Part shown: piece by piece, positions 20,780 through 30,756 of the stretch
Position numbering within the stretch: the stretch's first letter is position 1
Layout of the letters: every line of letters starts with the position of its first letter
NCBI GenBank assembly: GCA_963717745.1
Contig: CAVQXJ010000003.1
Location: forward strand, 1 to 64,000
Direction of reading: 5' to 3'
DNA: 64,000 nucleotides
DNA from: JACCXG01 sp963717745
GTDB taxonomy: Bacteria; Acidobacteriota; Vicinamibacteria; Vicinamibacterales; 2-12-FULL-66-21
The notes under the pieces: generated by a model
What the model was told of the DNA's origin: nothing
Database searches by the model: none
What the model saw: the letters and a program-made list of their open reading frames with translations, nothing else
Translations under genes and position numbers: made by a program

Positions 20780-22356
20780 TCAGGCGTCGCGCCGGCAGCT
20801 CCAGCCGCGGGAAGATCGGCGTCGGCAGGCGCCAGGGTGAAGCCGGAGGCGGCGAGCCGCGCGTAGCGGCTCGTCGTCGGCGAGCGCGGCATAGTCGCGC
20901 TCGTCCGCCGGCACGCCCATCGCGTCGAGCAGCTTCGCCGCCGAGGCCGGGATGACCGGCTGGATGGCGATGGCGAGGTCGCCGATCGCCTCGTAGAGCG
21001 TGGCGAGGACCGCGGTCATCCGCTCCGGATCGGTCTTGCGCAGCGTCCAGGGCGCCTGCGCGTCGATATATTGGTTGCAGGCGAAGACGGCGCGCAGCCA
21101 GGCCTCGATGCCCTGGCTGAGCGCCAGCGCCTCGAAATGCGCCGGCACCTCCTCGCGCGACGGTCTCGCCGCACCAGGTCGAGCAAGCGCGGCGTCGGCC
21201 GCGTCGCCCTTCCCTCCGCTCGGCAGCATGCCGTCGCAATTCTTTGCGATGAAGGACAAAGTGCGCTGGGCGAGATTGCCGAAGCTGTTGGCGAGATCGG
21301 CATTGACCCGGGTGACGATCGCCTCGGCGCTGTAGCTGCCGTCCTGGCCGAAGGTGACTTCGCGCAGCAGGAAATAGCGCAGCTGATCGACGCCGAAGGC
21401 GTCGGACCAGGTCGACCGGATCGACGACGTTGCCGAGCCGATTTCGACATCTTCTCGCCGCGCGAGAGCAGGAAGCCGTGGCCGAACACCTGCTTCGGCA
21501 GCGGCGATGCCCGCCGACATCAGGAAAGCCGGCCAGTAGACGGCGTGGAAGCGCACCACGTCCTTGCCGATGATGTGGAGATCGGCCGGCCAGATATCTG
21601 TCCGCAAGCCTCTGCTGCCGTCGGGATAGCCGACGCCGGTGATATAATTGGTCAGCGCGTCGAGCCAGACGTACATGACGTGGCGCTCGTCGCCCGGCAC
21701 CTTGACCCCCCAGTCGAAGCTGGTGCGCGAGATGGAGAGGTCGGTCAGGCCGCCCTCGACGAAGCGCAGCACCTCGTTGCGGCGGCTCTCGGGGCGGATG
21801 AAGTCCGGGATTGGCCGCATAATGAGCGAGCAGCCGCTCCTGATAGGCGGAGAGGCGGAAGAACCAGCTCTCCTCGACCGTCCATTCGACCAGCGTGCCC
21901 TGCGGCGAGAGCTTCTCGCCGCTGTCGGCGACGACCAGCTCCTCCTCGCCATAATAAGCCTCGTCGCGGACCGAGTACCAGCCTTCGTAGCGGCCGAGAT
22001 AGATGTCGCCGCTCGTCCGCCATCGCCTGCCAGATCGCCTGGCTGGCGTCGGTGGTGGGCGGGCTCGGTGGTGCGGATGAAGCGATCGAAGGAGATGTTC
22101 AGCTTCTCGTCCATCTCCCTGAAGGTCAGACGACATTTCCTCGGCGAAGACGGCCGGCTCGACGCCCCGCTCGCGCGCCGCCTGGGCCATTTTCAGGCCA
22201 TGCTCGTCGGTGCCGGTGAGGAAGAAGACGTCGCGGCCCGTGCAGCCGCTGGAAGCGCGCGATCGCGTCGGTGGCGATCGCCTCATAGGCATGGCCGATA
22301 TGCGGGCGGCCGTTGGGATAGCTGATCGCGGTGGTGATGTAGAAGGGCTCGGCCAT
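20780..22356 (-). CDS. metG: Methionyl-tRNA synthetase (frameshifted)
   Basis: Class I tRNA synthetase charging initiator and elongator tRNA-Met. Starts MAEPFYITTAISYPNGRPHI, containing the HIGH-type site as HIGHAYEA. Further pieces: DVFFLTGTDEHGLKMAQAAR, NWGVKVPGDERHVMYVWLDA-type catalytic block (VPGDERHVMYVWLDALTNYI), and the KMSKS loop as GEKMSKSA. The C-terminus reads IFPRLELPA, stop about 20,780. About 520 residues, normal for alphaproteobacteria without the extra dimer domain. Starts ten bases after the holB stop. Gap 20,549-20,779 holds no clear gene. Confidence 0.9.
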
Positions 22357-22365
22357 GCGCGCGGC

Positions 22366-23394
22366 CTAGCGGCCTTGCCGGAGCGGCTCAAGCCGCGCGC
22401 CGACCCTCGTCCGGCGCGAGCGCGGCGAGCATGCCGGCCAGCTCGAACACCGTGCTCGGCGGATCGAGCGAGAGGCGGCGGGCGCCGCCGGCGAGCGCGA
22501 CGGCGCGCTCCCACAAGCCGAGCGCCTCGGCCAGCGCCGGCGCCGCGCCGCTCGCTGCGCCGCCGCGGCGATGCGCCGACGGCGCGCGGGCGAGGAAGGC
22601 CTCGTAGCGCGGCTGCGCCGACTTGAGCGACGAGGCTCTGCGCCAGCGCCGAGCGGCGCGGCATTGGTCGGATCGCCGTCGCGGACCAGCGCCGCCATCG
22701 CCGCGTCGAGCGCGCCGATGTCGAGCCCGCGCCAGGCGATGGCGCGGCCCGGCGCGCCCTCGCCCGACGCGCGACCAGCGCCGCGATCTCGCTCGTCGTC
22801 GGCGTCGGGCAGCGCGGCGCGCAGGGCTGACGTCATGGCGTCATCGTCGAGCGGCGCGAGGCGCAGCAGCCGGCAGCGCGAGCGGATCGTCGGCAGCAGC
22901 CGCTCGGGCGCATGGCTGACCAGCAGGAAGAGCGCTGTTGCGGCGGCGGCTCCTCGAGATTCTTGAGCAGGGCGTTGGCGCGCGCCTGCGCTCGAGATCG
23001 TCGACCGCGTCGATGATCACCGACGCGCCAGGGCGACAGCGAGGCGGTGGTGTCGAACAGGCGCTGCAGGCCGCGGACCTGATCGACGGTGATGCTGCGC
23101 GCGAGCTCGGTGCCGCTTGTCGCTCGGCAGCCGCTCGAGCCGCATCAGATCGGGATGGCTGCCGGCGGCGACCAGACGGCGCGACCGGATGGTCGTCGGG
23201 CACGTCGAGGCCGGGCGCGTCGACCGCCGGCCCCGCCCCTTGCGCCAGCACGCGCAGCGCCGCCTTGTCGGCGAACAGCGCCTTGCCGACGCCCTCCGGC
23301 CCGGCGAGCAGCCAGGCATGGTGGAGCCGCCCGGCGTCGAGCGCCGTCGCGGAAGGCGGCGACCGCGTCGTCATGGCCGAAGAGCGGGCGTCAC
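22366..23394 (-). CDS. holB: DNA polymerase III delta-prime subunit (frameshifted)
   Basis: Clamp-loader subunit. After one indel the start reads VTPLFGHDDAVAAFRDALDA (GTG at 23394), then GRLHHAWLLAGPEGVGKALF, a Walker A-like loop, and ADKAALRVLAQGAG. Later VIIDAVDDLE and NALLKNLEEPP correspond to the DExx-like and sensor regions. The C-terminal part is low in motif content but collinear with the family. About 340 residues. GTG overlaps the tmk stop. Order tmk-holB-metG is conserved in alphaproteobacteria. Confidence 0.83.
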
Positions 23395-24028
23395 AGCAGA
23401 TCCTCGAGCGCGGCGAGCAGCCGCGCCGTGACCTCCTCCGCCGAGCCGCGCGGCGTCGATCGACGCGGAAGCGGTCCGGCTCCGCCGCGGCGAGCCGGTC
23501 GAAGGCGGCGGCGACGCGCGCGATGATAGTCGCGCGTCGCGGCCGCCGATCAGGTCGGCGCCGCCGGCGTCGCGGCGCCCGCGCGGCGCTCGCGCCTCCG
23601 TCGTCCGGCAGGCGCAGCAGCAAGGTGCGGTCGGGCAGGAGGCCGTGGCTGCCGATCTCGTGCAGCGCGCGGACCGCGCTCGAAGCCGAGCCCGCCGGCG
23701 CCGCCCTGATAGGCGATCGAGCTGTCGACGAAGCGGTCGCAGAGCACCCATTTGCCCGCGTCCAGCGCCGGCCGGATGGTCCGCGCGACATGGTCGGCGC
23801 GGGCGGCGGCGAAGAGCAGGGCCTCGGCCTCCGGCGTCCAGCGCTCGCTCGCCTGCAGCAGCAGCGCGCGGATCGCCTCGGCGCCGGGGCTGCCGCCGGG
23901 CTCGCGCGTCTCGACGACGTCGAGGCCGCGCGCGCGCAGCGCCGCCGCCAGCGCCTTCAGCCTGGGTCGACTTGCCGACCCCCTCCCCGCCTTCGAGGCT
24001 GATGAAGCGGCCGCGCGCGTGCGCTCAC
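23391..24028 (-). CDS. tmk: Thymidylate kinase (frameshifted)
   Basis: Phosphorylates dTMP to dTDP. Contains FISLEGGEGVGKSTQ (P-loop), LDVVETREPGGSPGAEAIRA (the REPGG motif), EALLFAAARADHVARTIRPA, and VLCDRFVDSSIAYQGGAGGL (the DRY/F-type DR motif). It ends LEDLL with TGA at 23391. The GTG at 24028 overlaps the dac stop but lies one base out of frame with the P-loop, so an indel follows the start. About 212 residues. Confidence 0.88.
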
Positions 24029-25219
24029 GCCAGCCCGACGAGGCCGTGCAGGCCGGTCCAGATGCGGCCGAAGAAGCCGGCCTCGCCGACCGCGTTCTCG
24101 GCGACGAGCGGCGTGACCTGCGGCGGCATGTCGCCCGTCTCGACGACCAGGTCGGCGATATGCTGGCCCTGCGCGATCGGCGCCTGCACCGGGCCCTGAT
24201 AGACGATCCGGGCGCGGATGTTCTGGCCGAGCCCGGCCGGATAGGTGACGCGCGATGCGCGCGCGGCGCGACCAGGCCGACGCTCGCCGCGTCGCCGCCC
24301 TGCACCTGCGCCTCGGCGATCCGCTCGCTCTGGCGTGAGCAAGGGCCGCGACTGCCAGGCGTTGAAGCCCCATTCCATGAAGCGCACCGATTCCTCGATC
24401 CGCTGGTTGAAGCTGCCGAGGCCCGGCGACGACCATGACGATGCGCCGCCCGTTCTGCTCGGCCGAGCCGGTGAAGCCATAGCCCGCCTCCGCGGTATGG
24501 CCGGTCTTGAGCCCGTCGGCGCCCGGCGACCCGGCCGAGCAGCGGATTGCGATTGCCCTGGGTGATCGGCTGGTTGCCGCCCATCGTCCGGCCCCAGGTG
24601 AACTCGCGCATGCCGTAATATTCGCGGTAGAGCGTCGGGATAGGTCGCGGATCGTGCGCCGCGGCGAGCGTGCGCGAGGTCGCGCGCGGTGGTGTAGGTG
24701 ACGCCGTCGTCGGGCCAGCCGACCGGATTGCCCCAGTTGCGAATTGGCGAGGCCGAGCTCGCGGCTCTTGCGGTTCATCAGCGCGACGAAGGCGGCCTCG
24801 GTCCCCGAAATGCACTCGGCGAGGACGACGCGTGGCGTCGTTGCCCGAAAGCGTGACGATGCCGTGGAGCAGGTTGCGCACGCTGACCTGCTCGCCGGGC
24901 GAGAGGAACATGGTCGAGCCCGCCGCCGGCCCGTGCCAGCGCTGCCAGGTCTCGGGCCGCACCGTGCACATCTGGTCGGGCTCGAGCTCGCCGCGCTTGA
25001 TCAGGTCGAAGGCGACATGGGTGGTCATCATCTTCGCCATCGAGGCGGGCGGGATGCGCCGGTCGGCATCCTTGGCGTAGAGCACCGCGCCCGAGGAGAG
25101 ATCGATCATGAAGGCGATCGGCGCCGGCGGTCTCGAAGGGCGGCGCCTGCGGCCGCGGCCGGAAGCGCGATGCAGCGAAGCTGAAGCAGCGAGATAGAAC
25201 AGAGCGACTTGCGGATCAT
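24025..25219 (-). CDS. D-alanyl-D-alanine carboxypeptidase, DacF/PBP5 family (frameshifted)
   Basis: Penicillin-binding protein that trims peptidoglycan pentapeptides. The N-terminus (ATG 25219) has a signal-like helix MIRKSLCSISLLQLRC. The catalytic SxxK is in PPASMAKMMTTHVAFD, the SxN in TLSGNDAT, and the KTG box in LKTGHTAEAGYGFTG. A C-terminal PBP5-associated beta domain follows (GQNIRARIVYQGPVQAPIAQ, then HIADLVVETGDMPPQ) and ends HGLVGLA. About 398 residues, first gene of the run ending in mazG. GTGA overlap with tmk. Confidence 0.88.
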
Positions 25220-25244
25220 AGCATCTTGAGTCCTGGCCTCAAGC

Positions 25245-26339
25245 TCAGCGCGCGACCGAATCGGCGAGCAGGCCGACCGTCAGCGCGTAGAAGTTCGAGC
25301 AATTATAGTCGAGGATCGCGCGATAGTTGCCGTGGTCAGAGATAGGCGGTCCGCCCGGCCCGTCCGGCTCGATCAGGGTCGCCTGCGCGTCGTCGGGAAT
25401 GCTGCCCATCGGCACGACGCCAAGCCGCCGCCATTCGCCGACGCTGAGCCAGCGGCTGTGGCGGGCGAAGACCGGGGCGCAGCGCGGCGCGCGCATCGCG
25501 ATTGGCGATGGCGCGCGCGGTCGAAGCCGGCGCGGCACCCGCGCCGCCACGCCCCAGGGCAGGCCCGGCCGCCAGCCGGCGTTGCGCAGATAATTGCCGA
25601 TCGAGGCCGAGCGCGTCGAGCTGAGCTGCGCCAGATGTCGGCGCGGCCGTCGCCGTCGCCGTCGACGCCGAGGCGGATATAGACGCTGGGCAGGAATTGC
25701 GATTGGCCGGTCGCGCCCGCCCAGCTGCCGGTCAGCTCGCTGCGCGGAAAGCCGCGGTCCATCATCTGCAGGGTGGCGACGAACTCGTCGGTGAAGAGCT
25801 CGCGGCGGCGGCCCTCATAAGCGAGGCTGGCGAGGCTGTTGAGCAGATCGAAATTGCCCATGATCGCGCCATAGCCGGTCTCCTTGCCCCAGATCGCGAC
25901 CATGCACCGAGGGCGGCACGCCGTAGCGCCGGCCGATCTCGGCGAGGCGCGAGGCATTGGCGGCATAGCGGGCGCGGCCGCGGTCGATCAAAGCCTGGGT
26001 GATATGGCGGGCGCGATAGGGCGCGAAGGGCGGAAGCCGGGCGCCGCTGACGCCGGGCGTGCCGCCGGGCTGGTTGCGGTCGAGCTGGACGGTGCGCGAC
26101 GAAAAGACAAGGTCGGGAAAGACCCGGTCGATCGTCGCGCGGCTGACCCCGGCGCGCTGCGCCTCGGCGCGCAGCTGCGGCAGATAGGCTTCGAAGCCCG
26201 CCTGGCTGAGCCCGCCGCCCGCCGCTGCTGACATAGGGCCGGGGTTGCGCGACGGCGGCGCCGGCTCGAAGGGCGGCGCGGCCGGCAGCCCCGCCACAAG
26301 GAAAGCCACCGCCAGAAAACGCATCACCCGCATCATCAC
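25245..26339 (-). CDS. mltB: Lytic murein transglycosylase, MltB/GH103 family (frameshifted)
   Basis: Cleaves peptidoglycan glycan strands. Signal peptide MRFLAVAFLVAGLPAAP, then FEAYLPQLRAEAQRAGVSRA and IDRVFPDLVFSSRTVQLDRN, the MltB N-domain. Catalytic glutamate in LVAIWGKETGYGAIMGNFDL; further AGATGQSQFLPSVYIRLGVD and DGDGRADIW. The end carries a short peptidoglycan-binding-like region, NYRAILDYNCSNFYALTVGL. About 365 residues. Start may be 26339 or an in-frame ATG at 26324. It lies just upstream of dac. Confidence 0.88.
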
Positions 26340-26444
26340 ACCCTTATTCGCCGCCCCTCCCTATGGCACGGGCAAGGATTCGCTGGGAAGGCCGAAAGGC
26401 GCATGGCTTGCACGTTATGGCGCAGCCGCTATCTCCGGATCGCC

Positions 26445-26534
26445 GGATGGGTGGCCGAGTGGTTTAAGGCAGCGGTCTTGAAAACCGCCGTGGGTGCAAG
26501 CCCACCGTGGGTTCGAATCCCACCCCATCCGCCA
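26445..26534 (+). tRNA. tRNA-Ser(UGA)
   Basis: Seven-base acceptor stem (GGATGGG with CCCATCC), D-arm GCCGAGTGGTTTAAGGC, anticodon loop CTTGAAA with anticodon TGA, a long class II variable arm, T-arm GGGTTCGAATCCC and encoded CCA. Ninety bases, fully consistent with serine tRNA. It is intact, unlike most protein genes nearby. Confidence 0.97.
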
Positions 26535-26547
26535 AGCACCCGAGCTG

Positions 26548-26622
26548 TGGATTGCTTCGCTCCGCTCGCAATGACGTGAGGGAAGACCGTCATTGCGAGG
26601 AGCGCAGCGACGCGGCAATCCA
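26548..26622. repeat. REP-like inverted repeat downstream of tRNA-Ser
   Basis: Two arms that are near reverse complements: TGGATTGCTTCGCTC...CGCAATGAC at 26548-26575 and GTCATTGCGAGG...GCGGCAATCCA at 26589-26622. This GTCATTGCGAG/CAATCCA palindrome is a widespread intergenic repeat family in alphaproteobacteria, likely a non-autonomous element. The second species junction lies shortly after, so it may mark the break. Confidence 0.8.
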
Positions 26623-26689
26623 GCACCGCGCATTCGCCGCGCTTTCCTACAGTCCGGTGTTTCTGCTATGTTCCCGCCATGCCTGTCTC

Positions 26690-27681
26690 CCGAGAACCTC
26701 TCCGCTCGCCCTTGTCTTCCCTCGTCGGCACCTGCAGCTCGAACGGCGGCGTCGCGGCACCCGCCGCAAAGCTCCGAATCATCCAGACACGGAAAGTACG
26801 GCGTGACCCAGCCGTCGTCCTCGCGCTTCCACGCCCGCGAAGTCTTCGTCCCCGTGATCTTGGCGTCGTTGGGGGTATTTCCGTAGAGCAGGCCTATCCG
26901 GGCGGACCGCGACGCTGGACCGTTCAAGGGCCCGAGGTTTTCGAGCATCCGGAGTGTCTCCCGCGCCTGGTCGCGCAGCAGTTCGTTCCGCGGATATAGC
27001 GCCAACGTATGCGGACCGGTTCGAGGCACGTCTGCGCGGGCGGCGATGTCCAGGATCGCGGGCAGGTAAAACGCCAAGGTCTTGCCCGACCCTGTGCCTG
27101 CGGTGACGATCCGACCCGCAGGGTGAGGGTCGGCCAACGCGTTCGAGATTGATTGCGTTGCCTGCGCCTGGAATCGGGCTAGATCCTTGCTCCCGACGAC
27201 GCGGCGCACGACGTCGCCTTGTCCGCGGTCCAACTGTCCCGCGTCGCCAGGTCGGCAATCAGACGCTCCGCCGTCACGGTCCTTTCGGGGTACCACCGCG
27301 GGGACACTCGCAGGCGATAGTCGGCGACCAGAGCATTCGCGTGACGCCACCAACCGGGCTGGGATTCGTCGCTAGGAAGGAGTTGCCGGAGGGTGCGCGT
27401 AGCCGCAGCGCCTCCGCCATCCGAGTGCGATATTTCGGGGTGGTGTCCGGGATCTGATGTAGCAGCCCAGCGTCTAGGAGATGGTCGAGGTACTCGTATT
27501 CGGTCAGTGGCGCAGCCGAGGGTCGCTCCCGGGAGTCGCGATCCAGTTGGCCGTCGATGGCCCGGAGCACATCATCCTTGCTGAGATAGCCGTCGACCAC
27601 ACCCCAGGAGAGCAGCGGCAACTCCAGATCCTCCAGGCGACTGAGCAAGTCGGGAACGCCGGCCCACTTCTCGTCTCTCAT
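26690..27681 (-). pseudogene. Helicase, DpdJ-like (tentative), C-terminus missing
   Basis: Starts MRDEKWAGVPDLLSRLEDLE at 27681, then PLLSWGVVDGYLSKDDVLRA and YRTRMAEALRL. After indels it shows ARFQAQATQSISNALADPHP, a Walker A block GRIVTAGTGSGKTLAFYLPA and HTLALYPRNELLRDQARETL, then VTPYFPCLDDSELCGGC, a zinc-ribbon-like start. It resembles superfamily 2 helicases of the DpdJ type found in 7-deazapurine DNA-modification clusters, by my recollection of that family, not by a search. It ends at about 26,690 where other DNA begins, so helicase motifs III-VI are absent. The ATG overlaps the stop of the upstream gene (ATGA). Confidence 0.5.
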
Positions 27682-28361
27682 CGGATGCTCAGGGTGATGC
27701 GCCCAGCGGTCGCGGCATCCATGCGGAGCTCGGCCAGATCCTCGTCGGAAAGGTCCGCGAGGGTAACCCCCCCTGCAGCGATGCGGGCCCGCAGGTCCTC
27801 GGGGTCGACCGCTTCCTTGATCGCGGCGAGATCCTCACGGGCGCCGTCGAGCGTGACCTTGTAGGAAGTGATGAGCGCTGGCGTCGGGACGTCGGTCGCA
27901 TACTTGCGCAGCACCTGGATGCGCTCACGTGCCTGGTTCGCGTGGGCACCGAACGGTGAAAGCGACTCCTCGTCGAGAGCGTCGACCTGGCTCTCTGCCC
28001 AGCCCCGCCAGACCTGCTTGTTCGTCCCCCTGATCGAGTCGCGGAGACGGGTGACGTCTACAGAACGGGCCGTGAGGTACTGCGCTGTCGGCCGGCCGAC
28101 CAGTTTTACATGTTCGCGCAGTGCGTCCGCGGGCTTCCGGAGGCCATCGATGGCCGAAACTGGAACCCCGGCGCGCACGAGGGCGCGGCGGACGTTGAGG
28201 TCCGAATCCAGTTCGCCGAGCAGGCCGTTGAGCTTGTGGAGCGCAGTAGCTACTTGCCCCTGCGCTTGAGCCTCGCCCTCGTTGTCGCGTTTCGCGCGCG
28301 CTAGCGCGCCCAGGCGCTTTGCCCGAATCAGGAGGTCCTCGACGATGCCCTCATCAGGCAT
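27678..28361 (-). CDS. Helical charged protein coupled to the helicase (DpdI-like by position)
   Basis: An intact frame from ATG 28361: MPDEGIVEDLLIRAKRLGAL, then many heptad-like helices (ARAKRDNEGEAQAQGQVATA, NQARERIQVLRKYATD), ending TAGRITLSIR. About 227 residues, all-alpha and highly charged, with no enzyme motif. It overlaps the upstream gene by 8 bases and the helicase by 4, so the three are one translationally coupled operon. In described Dpd clusters DpdH, DpdI and DpdJ are adjacent; placement, not sequence, suggests DpdI. Base composition fits Actinomycetota-like DNA. Confidence 0.45.
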   Translation of the reverse strand: MPDEGIVEDLLIRAKRLGALARAKRDNEGEAQAQGQVATALHKLNGLLGELDSDLNVRRALVRAGVPVSAIDGLRKPADALREHVKLVGRPTAQYLTARSVDVTRLRDSIRGTNKQVWRGWAESQVDALDEESLSPFGAHANQARERIQVLRKYATDVPTPALITSYKVTLDGAREDLAAIKEAVDPEDLRARIAAGGVTLADLSDEDLAELRMDAATAGRITLSIR

Positions 28362-29738
28362 TGGCCTCGTCCTCCCTTCGACGCTCACCGATGTCGCCTC
28401 TTCTGGTGGGGTCCCTGTCCCGTGGTGTTAGGTGGTGCGACGAGTCGGTCCCGTCACCCTCTGGATCTTGGAGAATCTGAAGCCACGTCGCGATCGTCGC
28501 CTCGATCTCGCTATCGAGATCGGTCACAGCGCCACCATCGGAGGCCGCTTCACGCAGGCCGGCATCAATCCAATCTGACGTCGCCTCCAGGTAGTCGGCG
28601 ATCAGAGCCAGATCGGGGCCGACATCGGAGCCGACCAAGATGAGTCGCGTGATTCCCGTCGCGCCATCGGCGTCGATCAGCAACTTCTCCACAGTGGCGA
28701 CGCCAGTGGCATCCCAGGACTTAGCGGCGTCGTTGCGGGCTGCCAGAGCGGCCAGATCGCTTACTTTGACGAGTCCCTGCGTGTGCCCGCGTTGGCGGCG
28801 TCGATAATGGCACCGACGGTCTCGGAATATCCGACTCCGACCGGCATGTGCACGCGGATCCGCGAAACCAGTCTCTTCCAGTGCTCCAACTGGGTCGGCA
28901 CCAGGCGATCGAGGGCCTTCCGCTTCCTCTCGATGTTTCGCACCAAGATGGGACGTGAGTGGACCGTCGTCCAGGGCCCTGGCCTTAGCCTCGCGGACAA
29001 TCGGCAGGAGGCGATGGATGTCCACGGCGTGCACTGCACCGATTCCCTGGGCGGCACCGATACCGGAGAGGAAGCGTTCAACGATGTCGCCACGCTCAGC
29101 GACATACGCGGTGTACGCGTCCCACCACTGCGGCGCACGGGCGCCTGCGCTCAGACGCGGTTGCCGGCGATCGGACCAGAGCACCGCGTTGACCAAGTCC
29201 AGATCCTTCGCCTTTTCCGGCACCCGCCCGCACGGCCGCGCCGAGAAGCAACGACGCCGCCGCATCAATCAGGGACGCGTCATCGACCGCAAGGGCGTGG
29301 ATGACCCGCTTGCGTACCTCGTCGATGACCGTCTCGGCGAGTGCGTCCAGTCGTGGTAACGCTTCGCCAGCGCGATCCGGAAACCCGGCTCGCAGCAAGA
29401 CCAGACCGCGGAATACGGTCGCCATCCTGGCAGTTCGCCGCACCACCAGGACCGGGTTGGGGTTCTGGATGTTCTCGCCTGCATCTTCGATCGAAATGCC
29501 GCGAGCATTTGTCGGGATGCACTCTCCTCAGCGTCGCACTATCTGGGTCCTTGATCACCGGATCGAACCATGCGAGCCGGGCAAGGATGGCCTCGCGAAG
29601 CACTGAACGCATGTCGTTGGCCAAGGCCTGGGGCAGGGTTTGGCCGTTCGACCAGTTGTCGATGGCCTCGAACTGCCGTTGGACAGAGTTGGGATTCGCA
29701 CCGGCCTTGGTGACGGTGCTGCCGGCGACGATTGCCAT
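28354..29738 (-). pseudogene. Large protein C-terminal part (DpdH-like by position), frameshifted and truncated
   Basis: Visible pieces: RQFEAIDNWSNGQTLPQALA and NDMRSVLREAILARLAWFDP near the 5' end, TARMATVFRGLVLLRAGFPD, then ERFLSGIGAAQGIGAVHAVD, ALDRLVPTQLEHWKRLVSRI, GITRLILVGSDVGPDLALIA and a tail RREDEANA. The last gene region is helical and acidic. No catalytic motif is present, but the N-terminal part, where an ATPase domain would sit, is missing: at about 29,738 the sequence switches to a transposase. Coupled to the next gene by an 8-bp overlap. DpdH is only suggested by the neighbouring helicase. Confidence 0.4.
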
Positions 29739-30736
29739 ACACGGGTGCCTGCGCTTCCGGATGCTCCGACCAGTCGCGTCGACCTCGGTCGGGCTCCGCG
29801 ATATACGACCGGATGCCGACGGCGTCGAGGTCCACCATCGTCTGATTGCTGTGATAGCCCTTGTCCGCAATGATCTCTTCCAACGCCTGGGGCGCCTCGA
29901 CGTCGGCCTGCGCGTCTTCGGTTTGATCCGCCGCGGCCTCGCGGTTTCCACGATGGTGGTCGTGTCGCCTTCGTCAGCCCCTTGCAGCGTCACGGCGACA
30001 ATCGCGCCGGTGTCCAGATCCACAGCATGCTCGGCCTTGTGCGCCAGATGCGTGCGGCCATCTTTCATCTTCGTGACCTTCGCATCCGGATCGTGCGGAT
30101 TCTCCACTCCTTGTTCGACCTCTTCTTCTTGCGCTTGCGGTCCAGTCGCGCCAAGTCTTCTCGCGTCGGTGTCTCGATGCCCGACTCCGTGGCCAGGCCC
30201 GTCAGGAACTCTTGATAGTCTTCTCCCGTATCCCGCCGCACGATGCTCCGCATCGCCGCATTGGCCTCCAGCGTCGTCGCATCCACGCCCACCGTCTTGC
30301 CCTTGAGCAATCCGGCCTCAGCGAGCCGCTATTGGATCCACGTAAAGACTGCTCGATGGGTCTCGAGATCGATCAGCCGCCGCGTGCGCGAGATCGTCGA
30401 GTGATCCGGCGCCGCTTCATCCAACCCGAGTTGCAGAAATTGGCGAAGCGCCAGCGAATCCCCTGCCCGCCAGGCGATCCCGCGCTCCGAATCGATGCCC
30501 TCGAAGTAGCCGACCAGCAGCAGCCGAAAGTACATGCCAGGCGTCAGGCTCGGGCGCCCCATGGTGTCGGCGTAAAACGAGCGGCACTCCCCTTCAACGA
30601 ACTCGTCGAACTTCTGCTCGTCCAGCAGGGCGTTCAAGCGTCGATAAAATGGATGCGCGGCCGTCGTCGGCAGATCGGTGGTGGAGATCCAGAGATCATG
30701 CTGACGCCGTCGCTTGCGTCGGGTGCCCATCGCCAT
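29738..30736 (-). mobile_element. IS1182-type transposase, truncated and with an internal stop
   Basis: Starts MAMGTRRKRRRQHDLWISTT at 30736; then the DUF772 N-domain (GRPSLTPGMYFRLLLVGYFE, DEAAPDHSTISRTRRLI). An in-frame TAG stop follows FTWIQ near 30,332. The frame then gives LLKGKTVGVDATTLEANAAM with the first catalytic aspartate, KMKDGRTHLAHKAEHAVDLD, and EEIIADKGYHSNQTMVDLDA. It stops matching a transposase at PVYGN near 29,738, so the C-terminal glutamate region is lost. The copy is dead. No clear terminal repeats were found on either side. Confidence 0.8.
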
Positions 30737-30756
30737 AGACGACAGTGTAGAACGGT

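Noticed and set aside
20589..20840. Plus-strand frame over the metG end
   Set aside because: Overlaps the metG C-terminus on the other strand and has no features; more likely chance.
30329..30340. Suppressed or recoded TAG inside the transposase
   Set aside because: The transposase is also truncated and frameshifted, so a simple nonsense change or base error is enough.
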